DNA from: Microbacterium sp. RU1D
GTDB taxonomy: Bacteria > Actinomycetota > Actinomycetes > Actinomycetales > Microbacteriaceae
Direction of reading: 5' to 3'
Assembly (NCBI RefSeq): GCF_900156435.1
Contig: NZ_FTPQ01000001.1
Location: 806,001 to 870,000 of the forward strand
Length of the DNA: 64,000 nt
Below the pieces are notes generated by a model. The model was not told the origin of the DNA, made no database searches, and saw only the letters and a program-made list of their open reading frames with translations. The first letter of the stretch is position 1; every line of letters starts with the position of its first letter. The position numbers and the translations under genes are program-made. Shown one piece after another: positions 8,626-17,297 of the stretch.

Positions 8626-8855
8626 GGGGTCTCCTGTCGTCGGTGCTCACAGCAACGTATGCGCTGGCATGGATGTTCCGCCATCCCTCGACACGGCGGC
8701 ATCCGACTGTCCTGTGGGCTCGTGACCGGGTGAGGTGGCTGAGCTTGCCGACGCCGCCGGCGTGTCGTCCGTTCGATCCGCTCACCGCACGACCGAGGGA
8801 TGCTGCGGGCGCCCGAGCCCGGCATCCGTCGTCTCCCGGACGTGTCCCACGCCCG
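8626..8855. other. Intergenic, promoter region of acetyltransferase-pirin operon
   Basis: A 230-base gap with no open frame I believe. It must hold the leftward promoter of the acetyltransferase and the 3' end of the CGNR gene transcript. I see GC-rich short inverted repeats but no clear promoter. Confidence 0.4.
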
Positions 8856-9371
8856 TCAGACGCGGGCGCGGTGACGGCGGACGGCGGCCCGGTTGGCGCA
8901 GCGCACCGAGCAGTAGCGCTGCCGGCCGTTGCGGGTGACGTCGACGACAACGCGCGCGCAGGGCTCCGAGGCGCACCGACCGAGGCGGTCCATGCCGCGG
9001 GTGACGAGGTGCAGCGAGGTGCCGACCGAGATGACCGCCGCGAGCACGCGGGGCAGCGCCTCGTCGCTGTCGCGGTAGTGCAGGTGCCATCCCTCGCCGT
9101 CGTGGTTCGTGAGGCGCGGGTACGCCGCGACCGCCGCCATCTGCTCGTTCAGCAGCGCGGCCCGGGCCGCCGGGTCGGTCTCGTCGACGACGCGCAGCCA
9201 TTCGTCGATGACCTCCCGCGTCTTCGCGTGATCGTCGGATGCCACGGGGAAGCGCATCGTCATCCCTCCCTCGATCGTGCGCTCCTCGATGCCGGCCCGG
9301 TCGGCGGGCCAGTCGTTCGCCAGCGACGCGGCGAGCAGCACCGCGTACTCGCCGTAAGGGTTGAGATGCAT
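8856..9371 (-). CDS. CGNR zinc-finger (ABATE-domain) putative regulator
   Basis: A 171-residue protein beginning MHLNPYGEYAV. It has an N-terminal helical ABATE-like stress domain and a C-terminal CGNR-type zinc finger: paired cysteines in GRCASEPCARVV, then a Cys-Ser-x2-Cys-Ala-Asn-Arg pattern and a basic RRHRARV end. The family is thought to bind DNA as regulators. A TGTAAT element lies six bases before the ATG, as expected for a leaderless transcript. It faces away from the small CxxC gene, only 25 bases apart. Confidence 0.88.
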   Translation of the reverse strand: MHLNPYGEYAVLLAASLANDWPADRAGIEERTIEGGMTMRFPVASDDHAKTREVIDEWLRVVDETDPAARAALLNEQMAAVAAYPRLTNHDGEGWHLHYRDSDEALPRVLAAVISVGTSLHLVTRGMDRLGRCASEPCARVVVDVTRNGRQRYCSVRCANRAAVRRHRARV

Positions 9372-9396
9372 AAGGGCATTACAACACGCTGGGATC

Positions 9397-9621
9397 ATGA
9401 CCGCCTCCCGCATCCGACCGGCCGCCGCCGCGGCATCCGTCCACGAACACGGCTGGCTCACCGCCTCGGTGCATCGCACGAGCGACGCCGTCGTGCGATA
9501 CGTGCGGTGCGCGGGCTGCGGTGCGTGGCGGGTGGATGCCGAGACGGCGACACGGATGCCGCCCGCCGCCATCTCGCGCGTCGTGGGGTCGCCCGAGGCG
9601 GGAGCACCCGCGACCCTGTGA
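9397..9621 (+). CDS. Small hypothetical CxxC protein
   Basis: A 74-residue product starting at the ATG at 9397. It has one Cys-x2-Cys pair in a VRCAGCGAWRVD segment, suggestive of a small metal-binding or redox site. The frame, codon use and position directly divergent from the CGNR gene make it credible, but there is no clear ribosome-binding site, and I know no named family. An upstream in-frame ATG at 9364 would overlap the CGNR start. Confidence 0.55.
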   Translation: MTASRIRPAAAAASVHEHGWLTASVHRTSDAVVRYVRCAGCGAWRVDAETATRMPPAAISRVVGSPEAGAPATL

Positions 9622-9682
9622 GGCGCCACCCGTCGGCGACGCCCGCACGGTAGCGTCGGGGGAGACCGTCGACGGAGGACGC

Positions 9683-10945
9683 ATGGATGCCCTGAGCCTG
9701 ATCGCCACGATCGCGGGAGCGGTGCTGGTGATCGCCCTCGTGCTGCACGTCTGGTACGCGATCGGGCTGTCGCGCGTGATCGCCGTCCACGGCGGCGAGC
9801 CGTGGCGCGCCTGGGTGCCGCTCGTGAACGAGGCGGAGGTGTTCCGGCTGGGTCGGCTCGACCCGGTCCGCGCCGTGCTGCTGGCCGTGCCGTTCGTGAA
9901 CGTGTACGCCCTCGTGCTCAAGGCGAGGGCCGCGCACCGCCTCGGCGAGAGCTCCGGTCGCGGGGCCGGGACGACGGCGCTCGCCGTGGTCCTCCCGCCC
10001 GCGTGGGCGATGCTCCTCGCGCGCACCCCACAGACGGATGCCGAGCCCTCGGCGTCCGGGCAGATCACCGTGGCCGAGACGACCACCACGGACGATGCCG
10101 TCGCGCCCATCGCCGCGGTCCCCGGAACGTCCGCGGACGCCGCGCCTCCCGCCGCCGCCGCCGGTGGTCGACGGACCGCCCCGGAGCACGACGAGCCGTA
10201 CGCGGTCCCCGTCCTGCCGGGGCCCCGCGAGATCGGGGCGGACGCACCGACCGTCGAGCCGGCCGCGGCGGCGGACCTCGACGGCGCCGTGGCGGTGACC
10301 GCGAGCCCTGCAACCGCCGGTCGGATGGCCGCGGCTCCGTCGAAAGCCGTTCCGATGGCCGACGCTCCAGCGGCCGTTCCGGCGAGCGACGCCCTGGTGA
10401 CGCGGGTTCCGGATGCCGCGCTGACGCGGTCCGCCGACGTCACCACCGCGCAGGCCGAGACCACTGCCGCGAAGATCGACGACCGGACCGACGGCCGCGG
10501 CGACGACCGCGTGTCGGAGACGACCGACTCGACGGCCGAGCGCTCCGCCGGACGCACGGACGGCGCCGCCCCCCTCGACGAGTCGACGCAGACGGCGCGG
10601 CCCCGCTCCCGCCGCCGTGGCGAGTGGACGCTCGGACTCCCCGGCGGCGCCGCGGCGGCGCTCACCGGACGGACCGTCGTGCTGGGGCGGAAGCCCTCCC
10701 ACGCCGACGACGCGGTGCAGTACGTCGCGGTGCACGATGACACGCGCACGATGTCGAAGGAGCACGCGCGCCTCGACTGGACCGTCACCGGGTGGACGAT
10801 CACCGACCTGCAGTCGACCAACGGCGTGACCCTCGTGCACGACGATGGGCGGGTCGAACGCCTGCCGAGCGGCGGGACCTCGCCCGTGCCGAGTCGATTC
10901 CGTCTCGGCGACGCCGATCTCGAGCTGCGCCCGACCGCGGGCTGA
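9683..10945 (+). CDS. Membrane protein with C-terminal FHA domain, type VII secretion-associated
   Basis: A 420-residue protein. Residues 1-25 and about 70-115 are hydrophobic membrane segments around a WRAWVPLVNEAEVFRLG loop. An Ala/Thr/Pro-rich linker (about 115-310) follows, then an FHA domain at 320-420 with the expected VLGR, MSKEHARL and DLQSTNGVTL motifs that bind phosphothreonine. FHA proteins are common partners of actinobacterial ESX systems. It converges with mycosin 1 with only 24 bases between the stops. Start is chosen for GGAGGA upstream. Confidence 0.82.
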   Translation: MDALSLIATIAGAVLVIALVLHVWYAIGLSRVIAVHGGEPWRAWVPLVNEAEVFRLGRLDPVRAVLLAVPFVNVYALVLKARAAHRLGESSGRGAGTTALAVVLPPAWAMLLARTPQTDAEPSASGQITVAETTTTDDAVAPIAAVPGTSADAAPPAAAAGGRRTAPEHDEPYAVPVLPGPREIGADAPTVEPAAAADLDGAVAVTASPATAGRMAAAPSKAVPMADAPAAVPASDALVTRVPDAALTRSADVTTAQAETTAAKIDDRTDGRGDDRVSETTDSTAERSAGRTDGAAPLDESTQTARPRSRRRGEWTLGLPGGAAAALTGRTVVLGRKPSHADDAVQYVAVHDDTRTMSKEHARLDWTVTGWTITDLQSTNGVTLVHDDGRVERLPSGGTSPVPSRFRLGDADLELRPTAG

Positions 10946-10969
10946 GGCGCGGCGCTCGGCGTCGGGGCG

Positions 10970-12298
10970 CTATCCCGCCGTGTCGTCGCCGTACAGGCCG
11001 CGGCCGGTGGGCGCGGGCCGACGCGAGACCGTGTCGTCGCGGCGGCGGCTGACGAACACCGCCATCGTCCCGATCGCACCGAGCAGCACCAGCGCGCCGA
11101 CGCCGATGCCGGTCGCCGTGGTGATGGCCGCGGCATCCGGACCCGGACCCACCGCGATACTCACCGGCGCGGGCGTGCCCGTGGGCTCGGGCGAGGCGGT
11201 GGACCGCACGAACGGGCTGGAGGGTCCGCGCAGGCCCGACCCCGGAACGAGGACGATGGCGTCGTAGGGCTGGACCACGCCCCATCCCGAGGTGTTCGAC
11301 CGCGCGTCGGGCTGTCCGCGCACGGCGGTCACCTCGAGACGGTACGCCCACTGGTCGGGTGTCTCGTCGGGATGCGCGGACGCGACCAGCGCGGCGGCCG
11401 CGGAGACGTACGCGGCCGCGTAGCTGGTCGCCGGCTTGTCGCCGGACACCACGCAGTCCCCGCCCTGGGGCCACGACGACGCGATCGCCTGGCCCGGGGC
11501 CGACAGCTTCACGTGCGACCCTCGGATGCTGGCGCTGGTCACGGTGCCGGACTCGTTCGTGGCCGCGACCCCGATCGCTCCGCGGAAACCGGCCGGGTAG
11601 CGGACGCCGTCGGAGTCGTCCTCCTCGACCGCCGCCTCCGAGTCGCGGTTGCCCGCGCTCGCGATCACGAGGCTGCCCCGCTCGCGCGCGTAGGCGACGG
11701 CGGAGGAGAGGTCGCCGTCTTCGGCGGTCGTGCTCATCGAGACGTTGATGATCTGCGCGCCGAGGTCCGCGGCGATCCGGATGCCATTGGCCATCCGTGC
11801 GGTGTTCGGACCGAAGCCCGCGTCCTTCAGCTGGTCCGAGGTCCCGGCGAAGACGCGGATCGGGAGGATCTTGGCATCCGGGGCGAGGCCCTGCACTCCC
11901 GACTTGGGGATGATCTGCGCGGCGATCTGACCGGCGATGACCGTGCCGTGACCGTAGATGTCGGTACGCGCGGTGGCGTCGGTGCCGTCGGGCACGAGGT
12001 TGATCCCCGGAAGCACGGAGGCGTCGAGGTGCGGGTTCGGAGCCACGCCGGAGTCGACGACGGCGACCACGACGCCCGCGCCCTTCGTGATCTCCCACGC
12101 GGCCGTGCTCTGCAGCTCGCCGAGGGCCGGCGGTGTCTCGGGCACGCGTGTGGAGGCGAGGCAGCCGTCCTCCGACGCCGAGAGGACGGGGAACAGGGCG
12201 ACGGGAGCGGCGTGCGCGGCCGCGGGGACCCCGGCGCTCACGAGACCGAGGACGAGCGCGAGCGCGCCGAGACGCCTCGCGGCGCCGCGGTGCCTCAC
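10970..12298 (-). CDS. mycP: Type VII secretion mycosin protease (MycP-like) 1
   Basis: A 442-residue subtilisin-like serine protease. It has a signal peptide (about 1-31), catalytic Asp82 (VVAVVDSGV), His117 (GHGTVIAG) and Ser292 (ATSYAAAYVS), and a C-terminal membrane helix (about 385-410) followed by a short Arg-rich tail. Mycosins sit in the membrane with the protease domain outside and are needed for ESX secretion. The GTG start overlaps the eccB stop (GTGA). It is the last gene of eccD-eccB-mycP. Confidence 0.93.
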   Translation of the reverse strand: MRHRGAARRLGALALVLGLVSAGVPAAAHAAPVALFPVLSASEDGCLASTRVPETPPALGELQSTAAWEITKGAGVVVAVVDSGVAPNPHLDASVLPGINLVPDGTDATARTDIYGHGTVIAGQIAAQIIPKSGVQGLAPDAKILPIRVFAGTSDQLKDAGFGPNTARMANGIRIAADLGAQIINVSMSTTAEDGDLSSAVAYARERGSLVIASAGNRDSEAAVEEDDSDGVRYPAGFRGAIGVAATNESGTVTSASIRGSHVKLSAPGQAIASSWPQGGDCVVSGDKPATSYAAAYVSAAAALVASAHPDETPDQWAYRLEVTAVRGQPDARSNTSGWGVVQPYDAIVLVPGSGLRGPSSPFVRSTASPEPTGTPAPVSIAVGPGPDAAAITTATGIGVGALVLLGAIGTMAVFVSRRRDDTVSRRPAPTGRGLYGDDTAG

Positions 12299-13623
12299 TT
12301 CGCCTCCGGCGTGCGCTGCGCCGCGCTCTCGCTCAGCGACGGTCCCGTGGTCAGCAGCGCCGTCCACCCGTCGGCGATCGACCCGATGTCGTCTGTCGAG
12401 TAGCCGAGGCGCGCGATGGTCTCGTCGTTCGCGTTCGGCAGCGGATACGCGGTGCCCGTGGCATCCACCAGGGTCAGCACGTTCGTGTTCTGGTCACCGC
12501 GCCCGCCGGCGCGCACGAGGGCGCCATGGCTGGGGTCGACCCGCACGCCCGGCGAGATGTCGGTCGAGGTCGGCTGCGTCGCCAGCGCGGTGACCGCCTG
12601 CCCCTCGGCGCCCACGAGCACCGCGCACGGGCGCTGTCCGGTCTCCACCGTCTCGAAGCCGGTCGTGGGCCACTGGTCGCCGACGCCCTTCGCGGCCGTC
12701 GGCAGCCCGCGGATCTCGCTCCCGGTCACCTCGGTGACCTCGCCCTTCAGGGCGCTGCCGCTGCCGAGCTGGTACAGCTGCCACGCGAGCGGCGACAGCG
12801 TCTCGAGGACGCCGCCGGTCTGCACGAGGAAGCGCTCGTCCTCGGGGGCGCCGGCCTGGCGCACGACCTGGCCGACGCGCAGCGACGTGCCCGAGACGCT
12901 CTCGCCGTAGTTCTTCAGCGTGATCGGGGTCAGAGCGGTGCCCGCGGTGAACAGGTCGAGCCACGACGCCGGGACGCTGATCGGGGAGAGCGTCGAGATG
13001 CCCGCCGCACGCAGCACCGCGTCGGGGTCCTCGCTCGACACGGCGAAGCTGCGCTCGCCCTGGATGACGTGCAGGATGCCGTCGACCGAGACGACCGCGG
13101 CTCGATCCGTCGCGGGGGTGGGCCCGGTCGCCGTCGAGATCCGCACGTCGAGCGACGCGTCGTCGCTCACGCAAGCACTCCACCCGGTGTTGAGCAGCCC
13201 CGCGGCGGGCGGGAGCTCGTCGGGGGCGCCGGTGATGCCGAGCGTGTCGCCGACGGGGGTGCCCGCGAGGGTGGCCTGATCGGTCGAGATCACGCCGTAC
13301 TCGTTCGCCGGCAGCAGCAGCCGCGCGCTCGCGGTGTTGATGACGGGGTGCAGGGTGCCGTCGACGGTGACGAAGCGGGCGCCCGTGTCGGAGACCAGCA
13401 CGAGCTTGCCGTTCTCCCAGCCCGTGGGAAGGCCCGGGCGGATGAGTCCGTAGAAGACGCCGACGAGAACGACGATGACGGTCAGCGCGATCGCGGCGAT
13501 GACGGCGCGCAGGGGAGCGGTCGGCTGCAGCTCCTTGCCGCCGGGGGCGCCGCTGACGAAGGCGGTGAGCAGGCGGCGGCGCGAGAAGTTCTGCGCCTCG
13601 ATCAGGTCGCCCTTGGTGGCCAT
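12295..13623 (-). CDS. eccB: Type VII secretion protein EccB
   Basis: A 442-residue protein with a short cytoplasmic N-terminus carrying the family-typical Asn-Phe-Ser-Arg-Arg-Arg-Leu segment, one membrane helix (about 40-62) and a large extracytoplasmic domain with two Cys residues (about 152 and 340). EccB is a core component of the ESX inner-membrane complex. Its start lies four bases after the eccD stop and its stop overlaps the mycosin start. Confidence 0.93.
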   Translation of the reverse strand: MATKGDLIEAQNFSRRRLLTAFVSGAPGGKELQPTAPLRAVIAAIALTVIVVLVGVFYGLIRPGLPTGWENGKLVLVSDTGARFVTVDGTLHPVINTASARLLLPANEYGVISTDQATLAGTPVGDTLGITGAPDELPPAAGLLNTGWSACVSDDASLDVRISTATGPTPATDRAAVVSVDGILHVIQGERSFAVSSEDPDAVLRAAGISTLSPISVPASWLDLFTAGTALTPITLKNYGESVSGTSLRVGQVVRQAGAPEDERFLVQTGGVLETLSPLAWQLYQLGSGSALKGEVTEVTGSEIRGLPTAAKGVGDQWPTTGFETVETGQRPCAVLVGAEGQAVTALATQPTSTDISPGVRVDPSHGALVRAGGRGDQNTNVLTLVDATGTAYPLPNANDETIARLGYSTDDIGSIADGWTALLTTGPSLSESAAQRTPEAK

Positions 13624-13627
13624 CGCG

Positions 13628-14962
13628 TCAGGCCAGCCCGGACGAGATGACCGCGAGCGGCAGCAGTGCCGCGAGCACGAGCAGCTCCGCGGTGTCGGCC
13701 ACGCGGATCAGACGCAGGCGGGTCTTGGGGGCGAGCAGCGTGACCGTCACGACGCTGACCGTCGCGATGAGGAGCACGACCAGGATGCCGATGCGCAGGC
13801 CCGGCTGCGCGAGAGAGGCCACGACGCCCGCGACGACGAGTCCCAGGATGCCGGTGGCCATGACCGTCAGCACGCCCGAGCGGGCGTAGGTCTGACGCGA
13901 GGGGAACATCATGCCGGCGAACGCGAGGGCGCACACGATCGCGCCCGTGGCGTTCTGCGCCGCGACGAGGGGCGTGGCCACGATGATCGCCACCGCGAGG
14001 GCCAGGCGGAGCGCGATGAGGATGCGCTTTCCCTGGGCGACGCGGGCGGCGATGTCGTCGGCGTCGATGGGCTGCGGATCGGCGAAGATCTCGACGTCGT
14101 TCTGCGGGGAGGCCACGCGCAGGCGGGTCGTGCTCATCGCGAGCCACGGCAGGGCGCCGGCGAGCGTCGCGACGACTCCGACCATCAGCGTCCACACCGT
14201 CGGGGCGGGGAAGAACGCCGCGAGTGTGCCGGTGACGCCGAGTGCGCCTCCGGCGACGAGCGGGGTGAGCTGGAGTTCGGCGCGCTCGCGGGTGAGCGCC
14301 AGGGCGACGCCGGCGACGATGAAGGCTCCACCGCCGGCGGCGGCCAGCGGCCACCCCCACATGTCGAACGAGGCGGGAACGGCCAGGAATCCGGCGATGG
14401 CGGCAAAGACGGATGCCGCCATGCCCAGGCCCTGGCCCGCTTCGCGCTGACCGAGTCGGGCGACCACGGCCGAGACGACGAGCAGCACGAGGGCGCCCCC
14501 GCCGGCGACGAGCGCTCCGAAGGGCAGGGCGCGTCCCGCCGCGAGCAGCAGGACCGCGCACACCCCGAGCAGCGCCAGGCTGACGGCCAGCGCGGTGCGG
14601 GCGTTGTCGCGGGTGGTCCAGGGACGGTTCTGCTGCGCAGTGGCGTCGATGACCGCCTCGACGATGTCGTCGTAGACGCGCGGCTGCGCGACGAGACCGC
14701 CGCGGACGAGCGTGAGCACCTCGCCGTCGACGATGCCCTGCGCCGAGGCACCGAGCGAGGGATCGACGGTGGATCCGTCGGCGCGCTGCAGGGCGTAGCC
14801 CGCAGAGGTCATCGAGGCGTCGAGCACTCCCAGCGACCGGGCGAACCCGGGCAGGAACTCGATCACGGGCACCTGGGCGGGGATGGCGATGTCGAGCCGC
14901 CGCCCCTCGCTCTGCACGGAGAGTCGCAGCAGCGCTCGTGTCGCGTTCATGACGTCAGCCAT
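13628..14962 (-). CDS. eccD: Type VII secretion integral membrane protein EccD
   Basis: A 444-residue protein with an N-terminal ubiquitin-like (YukD-type) domain of about 90 residues and about eleven hydrophobic helices after it, the EccD layout that forms the translocon's membrane core. The ATG at 14962 follows AGGGGG eight bases upstream. A hairpin terminator separates it from the WXG100 genes, so eccD-eccB-mycP may be its own transcript. Confidence 0.93.
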   Translation of the reverse strand: MADVMNATRALLRLSVQSEGRRLDIAIPAQVPVIEFLPGFARSLGVLDASMTSAGYALQRADGSTVDPSLGASAQGIVDGEVLTLVRGGLVAQPRVYDDIVEAVIDATAQQNRPWTTRDNARTALAVSLALLGVCAVLLLAAGRALPFGALVAGGGALVLLVVSAVVARLGQREAGQGLGMAASVFAAIAGFLAVPASFDMWGWPLAAAGGGAFIVAGVALALTRERAELQLTPLVAGGALGVTGTLAAFFPAPTVWTLMVGVVATLAGALPWLAMSTTRLRVASPQNDVEIFADPQPIDADDIAARVAQGKRILIALRLALAVAIIVATPLVAAQNATGAIVCALAFAGMMFPSRQTYARSGVLTVMATGILGLVVAGVVASLAQPGLRIGILVVLLIATVSVVTVTLLAPKTRLRLIRVADTAELLVLAALLPLAVISSGLA

Positions 14963-15012
14963 CCGCGGCCCCCTCTTTCCGGACCGAAGCCCCCCTGCGG
15001 TCAGACTCCGAA

Positions 15013-15018
15013 AGCCTA
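15013..15018 (-). promoter_or_regulatory. Candidate -10 (TAGGCT) for eccD-eccB-mycP
   Basis: On the minus strand a TAGGCT lies after the terminator and about 50 bases before the eccD start. The -35 region at 17 bp spacing is poor, so this is a weak call resting on position. Confidence 0.3.
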
Positions 15019-15041
15019 TCGCCGTCGATCACGGAGCCGAT

Positions 15042-15079
15042 CGAGCGCCGAGCGGTGATCGTTCACCGCCCGGCGCTCG
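15042..15079 (-). terminator. Hairpin between WXG100 genes and eccD
   Basis: CGAGCGCCG-A-GCGGTGA pairs with TCACCGC-C-CGGCGCTCG around a four-base loop, a long stem with one mismatch. It lies in the 157-base gap after the second WXG100 gene. It should end or attenuate the abundant WXG100 transcript before the membrane components. Confidence 0.7.
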
Positions 15080-15119
15080 GCACTGCGTGACCGGCGTCGG
15101 TCGTTCAGCGCCGAGCCGA

Positions 15120-15407
15120 TCACTGGAAACGCGCGGCCGACGCCCGGTCGGCCGAGACGTAGTCGTCGGCGATCGAGTCGGTGGCGTTCGAGATGCGCGA
15201 CAGGGCGTCTCGCATCTGCTCGAGGGTCGCGCTCCACTGCTGCTGGGCGTTGTTGTAGGCCGCCTGAGCGGTGCCCTCCCAACTGCCGCGCAGGCGCGCG
15301 ACCTCGGCATCCAGTCCGCCGAGGGCGGCGTCGATGCGGGCGCTCTCGGAACGCAGCCGCGCGGCGGCGGCGTGCAGTGCCTCGGGGGTGACGCGAAGAT
15401 CGCCCAT
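15120..15407 (-). CDS. WXG100 family protein (ESAT-6-like) D
   Basis: A 95-residue helical hairpin protein with the turn motif Trp-Glu-Gly (LRGSWEGTAQAAY, near residue 43) and a C-terminal Tyr-x3-Asp-like YVSADRA tail that can act as a type VII secretion signal. Its ATG lies one base after the stop of WXG100 C and has GGAGGAGAG upstream, so the two are co-expressed and probably form a heterodimer. An upstream extension to 15527 is a shadow of the neighbour. Confidence 0.93.
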   Translation of the reverse strand: MGDLRVTPEALHAAAARLRSESARIDAALGGLDAEVARLRGSWEGTAQAAYNNAQQQWSATLEQMRDALSRISNATDSIADDYVSADRASAARFQ

Positions 15408-15408
15408 C

Positions 15409-15726
15409 TCACTCTCCTCCGAGCAGCGAGCCGAGGCCCTGGATGGTGGTGCGGTGCTGCTCCTCGACCGCTTCCTGGTCGCTCGCGGTCGCACGCAGGG
15501 CCGCGCTGAGGGTGACGAGCACGTCATTCAGGCGCGTGGCTCCGGCCGTCCACTCGTTCACGAGCGCGTTGTACGAGCTCGCGGCGTCGCCGGACCAGTT
15601 GGCGGCGAGCTCGTCGAGCTCGGCGAGCACGCGGCGGGCGCTGTCGCTGATGTCGGCGTGCGCGCCCATCACCACTTCGGCGCCACGGACGAGCGCGCCC
15701 TCTTGGGCGGAGATGCGATCAGACAT
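15409..15726 (-). CDS. WXG100 family protein (ESAT-6-like) C
   Basis: A 105-residue protein with the Trp-Ser-Gly turn (AANWSGDAASSY, near residue 46) and heptad-like helices on both sides. It is the first of a WXG100 pair, the usual ESX substrate arrangement. It resembles WXG100 A closely at both ends (AQEGALVRGAEV against AQEGALRRGAEAV; GLGSLLG against NLGSLLG), which shows a duplication of the pair. Confidence 0.93.
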   Translation of the reverse strand: MSDRISAQEGALVRGAEVVMGAHADISDSARRVLAELDELAANWSGDAASSYNALVNEWTAGATRLNDVLVTLSAALRATASDQEAVEEQHRTTIQGLGSLLGGE

Positions 15727-15767
15727 CGTCTTCTTTCCTGTCGGTGAGGGTCATCGGGCGACGAGGG

Positions 15768-17297
15768 TCACTCGTCGCGGCCGCCGGCCTGGGCGTTCTC
15801 GGACCGGGGACCGATCTGCTCGTCGTCTTCCATGCGCGGGGCGATCGGACCCGCGAGGCCGCGTGCCTCGTCCTTCTTGCGCTCGGAGCGGGAGCCGGGG
15901 CCGCCCATGCCGCCCACGCCGCGTGATCCGGCACCCGCGGTGCGACCGGTTCCGGCCGCTCCGGCGCCGGAACCACCAGCGGCGCCCACGCCGGCACGTC
16001 CGTTCGCCGCACCTGCACGACCGCCGGACGTACCCGTGGCCGAGCCACCCGCTCCGCCGACACCACCGGCGCGCGTGCCCGCGGCGCCGAGGCCGCCCGC
16101 TCGCGCACCCGCGCCACGCGCTGCCGAGTTGGCCGAACCCGTGCCCGCCGCGCCGAGACCACCGACGCCGCGCGTTCCGAGACCGGCGCCGGCACCGGGT
16201 CGTCCGAGCAGACCGCCGGATCGTGCGCCGCCGGCGCCACCTGCGCCGACCGAACCGCCCGCGGGTCCGCCGAAGAGACGGCCACCGGGCACGCCCGGTG
16301 CTCCCGCTCCGCCGCCGACACGTCCGAGCGCGAGCGCCCCGCCGCCGCCGGCGATGAGCCCCGCTCCCAGGCCCGAACCGAGACCGGCTCCGGGACCACC
16401 GGGCGTTCCGACCAGTCCTCCGCCCCCGCCGGGAGCCAACGGCACACCACCGGGAAGGGTGGGGCTGCCGCTGATGGGACCGTCGGGCGTGGGTTCGGGC
16501 GGGACGTTGCCGATGTCGATGGGTGGCTGCCCACCCGGGGTCTGGCCGGGAGGGTTCGGGAACGGCCCGTACTCGCTCGGGGGAGGCTGGATGCCGCCGC
16601 CGCCACCGCCCCCGGGAAGCGGAGTGGCGGTGCCGCCACCGTTTCCGCCACCGGCAGCGCCGCCGCCGGACATGTCCCAGTCGGGGTAAGACTCGAAACT
16701 GCGTTGCTGGGCGCCGTATCCGCCGGCCGGTACTTCCGAAGAGGAGGGTGAGCTCGTGGGTTCGGAGGAGATCACCGTCGACGAGAAGGCCGGCGGCTCC
16801 CTCATCTCGATGGCATCCATCTGATCCGAATGCTTCTCGACGGCCGTACGTGCGGCGTCTTCGCGCTGTGAGGCCATGTATCCGTTGATGGCACGACTCG
16901 CGCCTTCACCGGCGAGGAACGCCACCGGTCCGAAGACGATCGACGCGCCCGCGGCCGCCCCGCGGACCATCGCCTCCTGGTTGCCGTTCATCTCGCCCGG
17001 AGGCAGTGACGCGGCCGAGTCCCGCGCCTGGCGACGCACATCGTTCGCATCGATGAGGCGCTCGTTGACATGGTCGCGCAGATATTGGATCTGCGCATCG
17101 ACCTCGGTGACCGAGGCCGCGAACTTCGCTCGCGCCGCATCTCCGGCATCCCCGCCGATGCCGGTGTCTTTCGACGCCGCATCGAGGACCTGCCTCAGCG
17201 CTTCGAGGGCGTTGGCCAGCTCGTAACGGGTTGGCATGTCCCACGGAACGCCACCCTCCGCGAGGTTCTGTAGGCGCTGTTCCCACGTACCTGTCAC
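15768..17297 (-). CDS. Gly-rich type VII secretion-associated protein, probable substrate
   Basis: A 509-residue protein. The first 150 residues are helical and amphipathic (it begins MTGTWEQRL), with a hydrophobic Gly/Ala segment at about 113-140, and may form a PPE- or LXG-like helical bundle. From about 185 on it is Gly/Pro/Ala-rich with long glycine runs and many Gly-Ala-Gly units, ending in a charged tail. I recognise no named family; the position between mycosin 2 and a WXG100 pair suggests a secreted or surface substrate. The GTG start overlaps the mycosin 2 stop. Confidence 0.75.
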   Translation of the reverse strand: MTGTWEQRLQNLAEGGVPWDMPTRYELANALEALRQVLDAASKDTGIGGDAGDAARAKFAASVTEVDAQIQYLRDHVNERLIDANDVRRQARDSAASLPPGEMNGNQEAMVRGAAAGASIVFGPVAFLAGEGASRAINGYMASQREDAARTAVEKHSDQMDAIEMREPPAFSSTVISSEPTSSPSSSEVPAGGYGAQQRSFESYPDWDMSGGGAAGGGNGGGTATPLPGGGGGGGIQPPPSEYGPFPNPPGQTPGGQPPIDIGNVPPEPTPDGPISGSPTLPGGVPLAPGGGGGLVGTPGGPGAGLGSGLGAGLIAGGGGALALGRVGGGAGAPGVPGGRLFGGPAGGSVGAGGAGGARSGGLLGRPGAGAGLGTRGVGGLGAAGTGSANSAARGAGARAGGLGAAGTRAGGVGGAGGSATGTSGGRAGAANGRAGVGAAGGSGAGAAGTGRTAGAGSRGVGGMGGPGSRSERKKDEARGLAGPIAPRMEDDEQIGPRSENAQAGGRDE

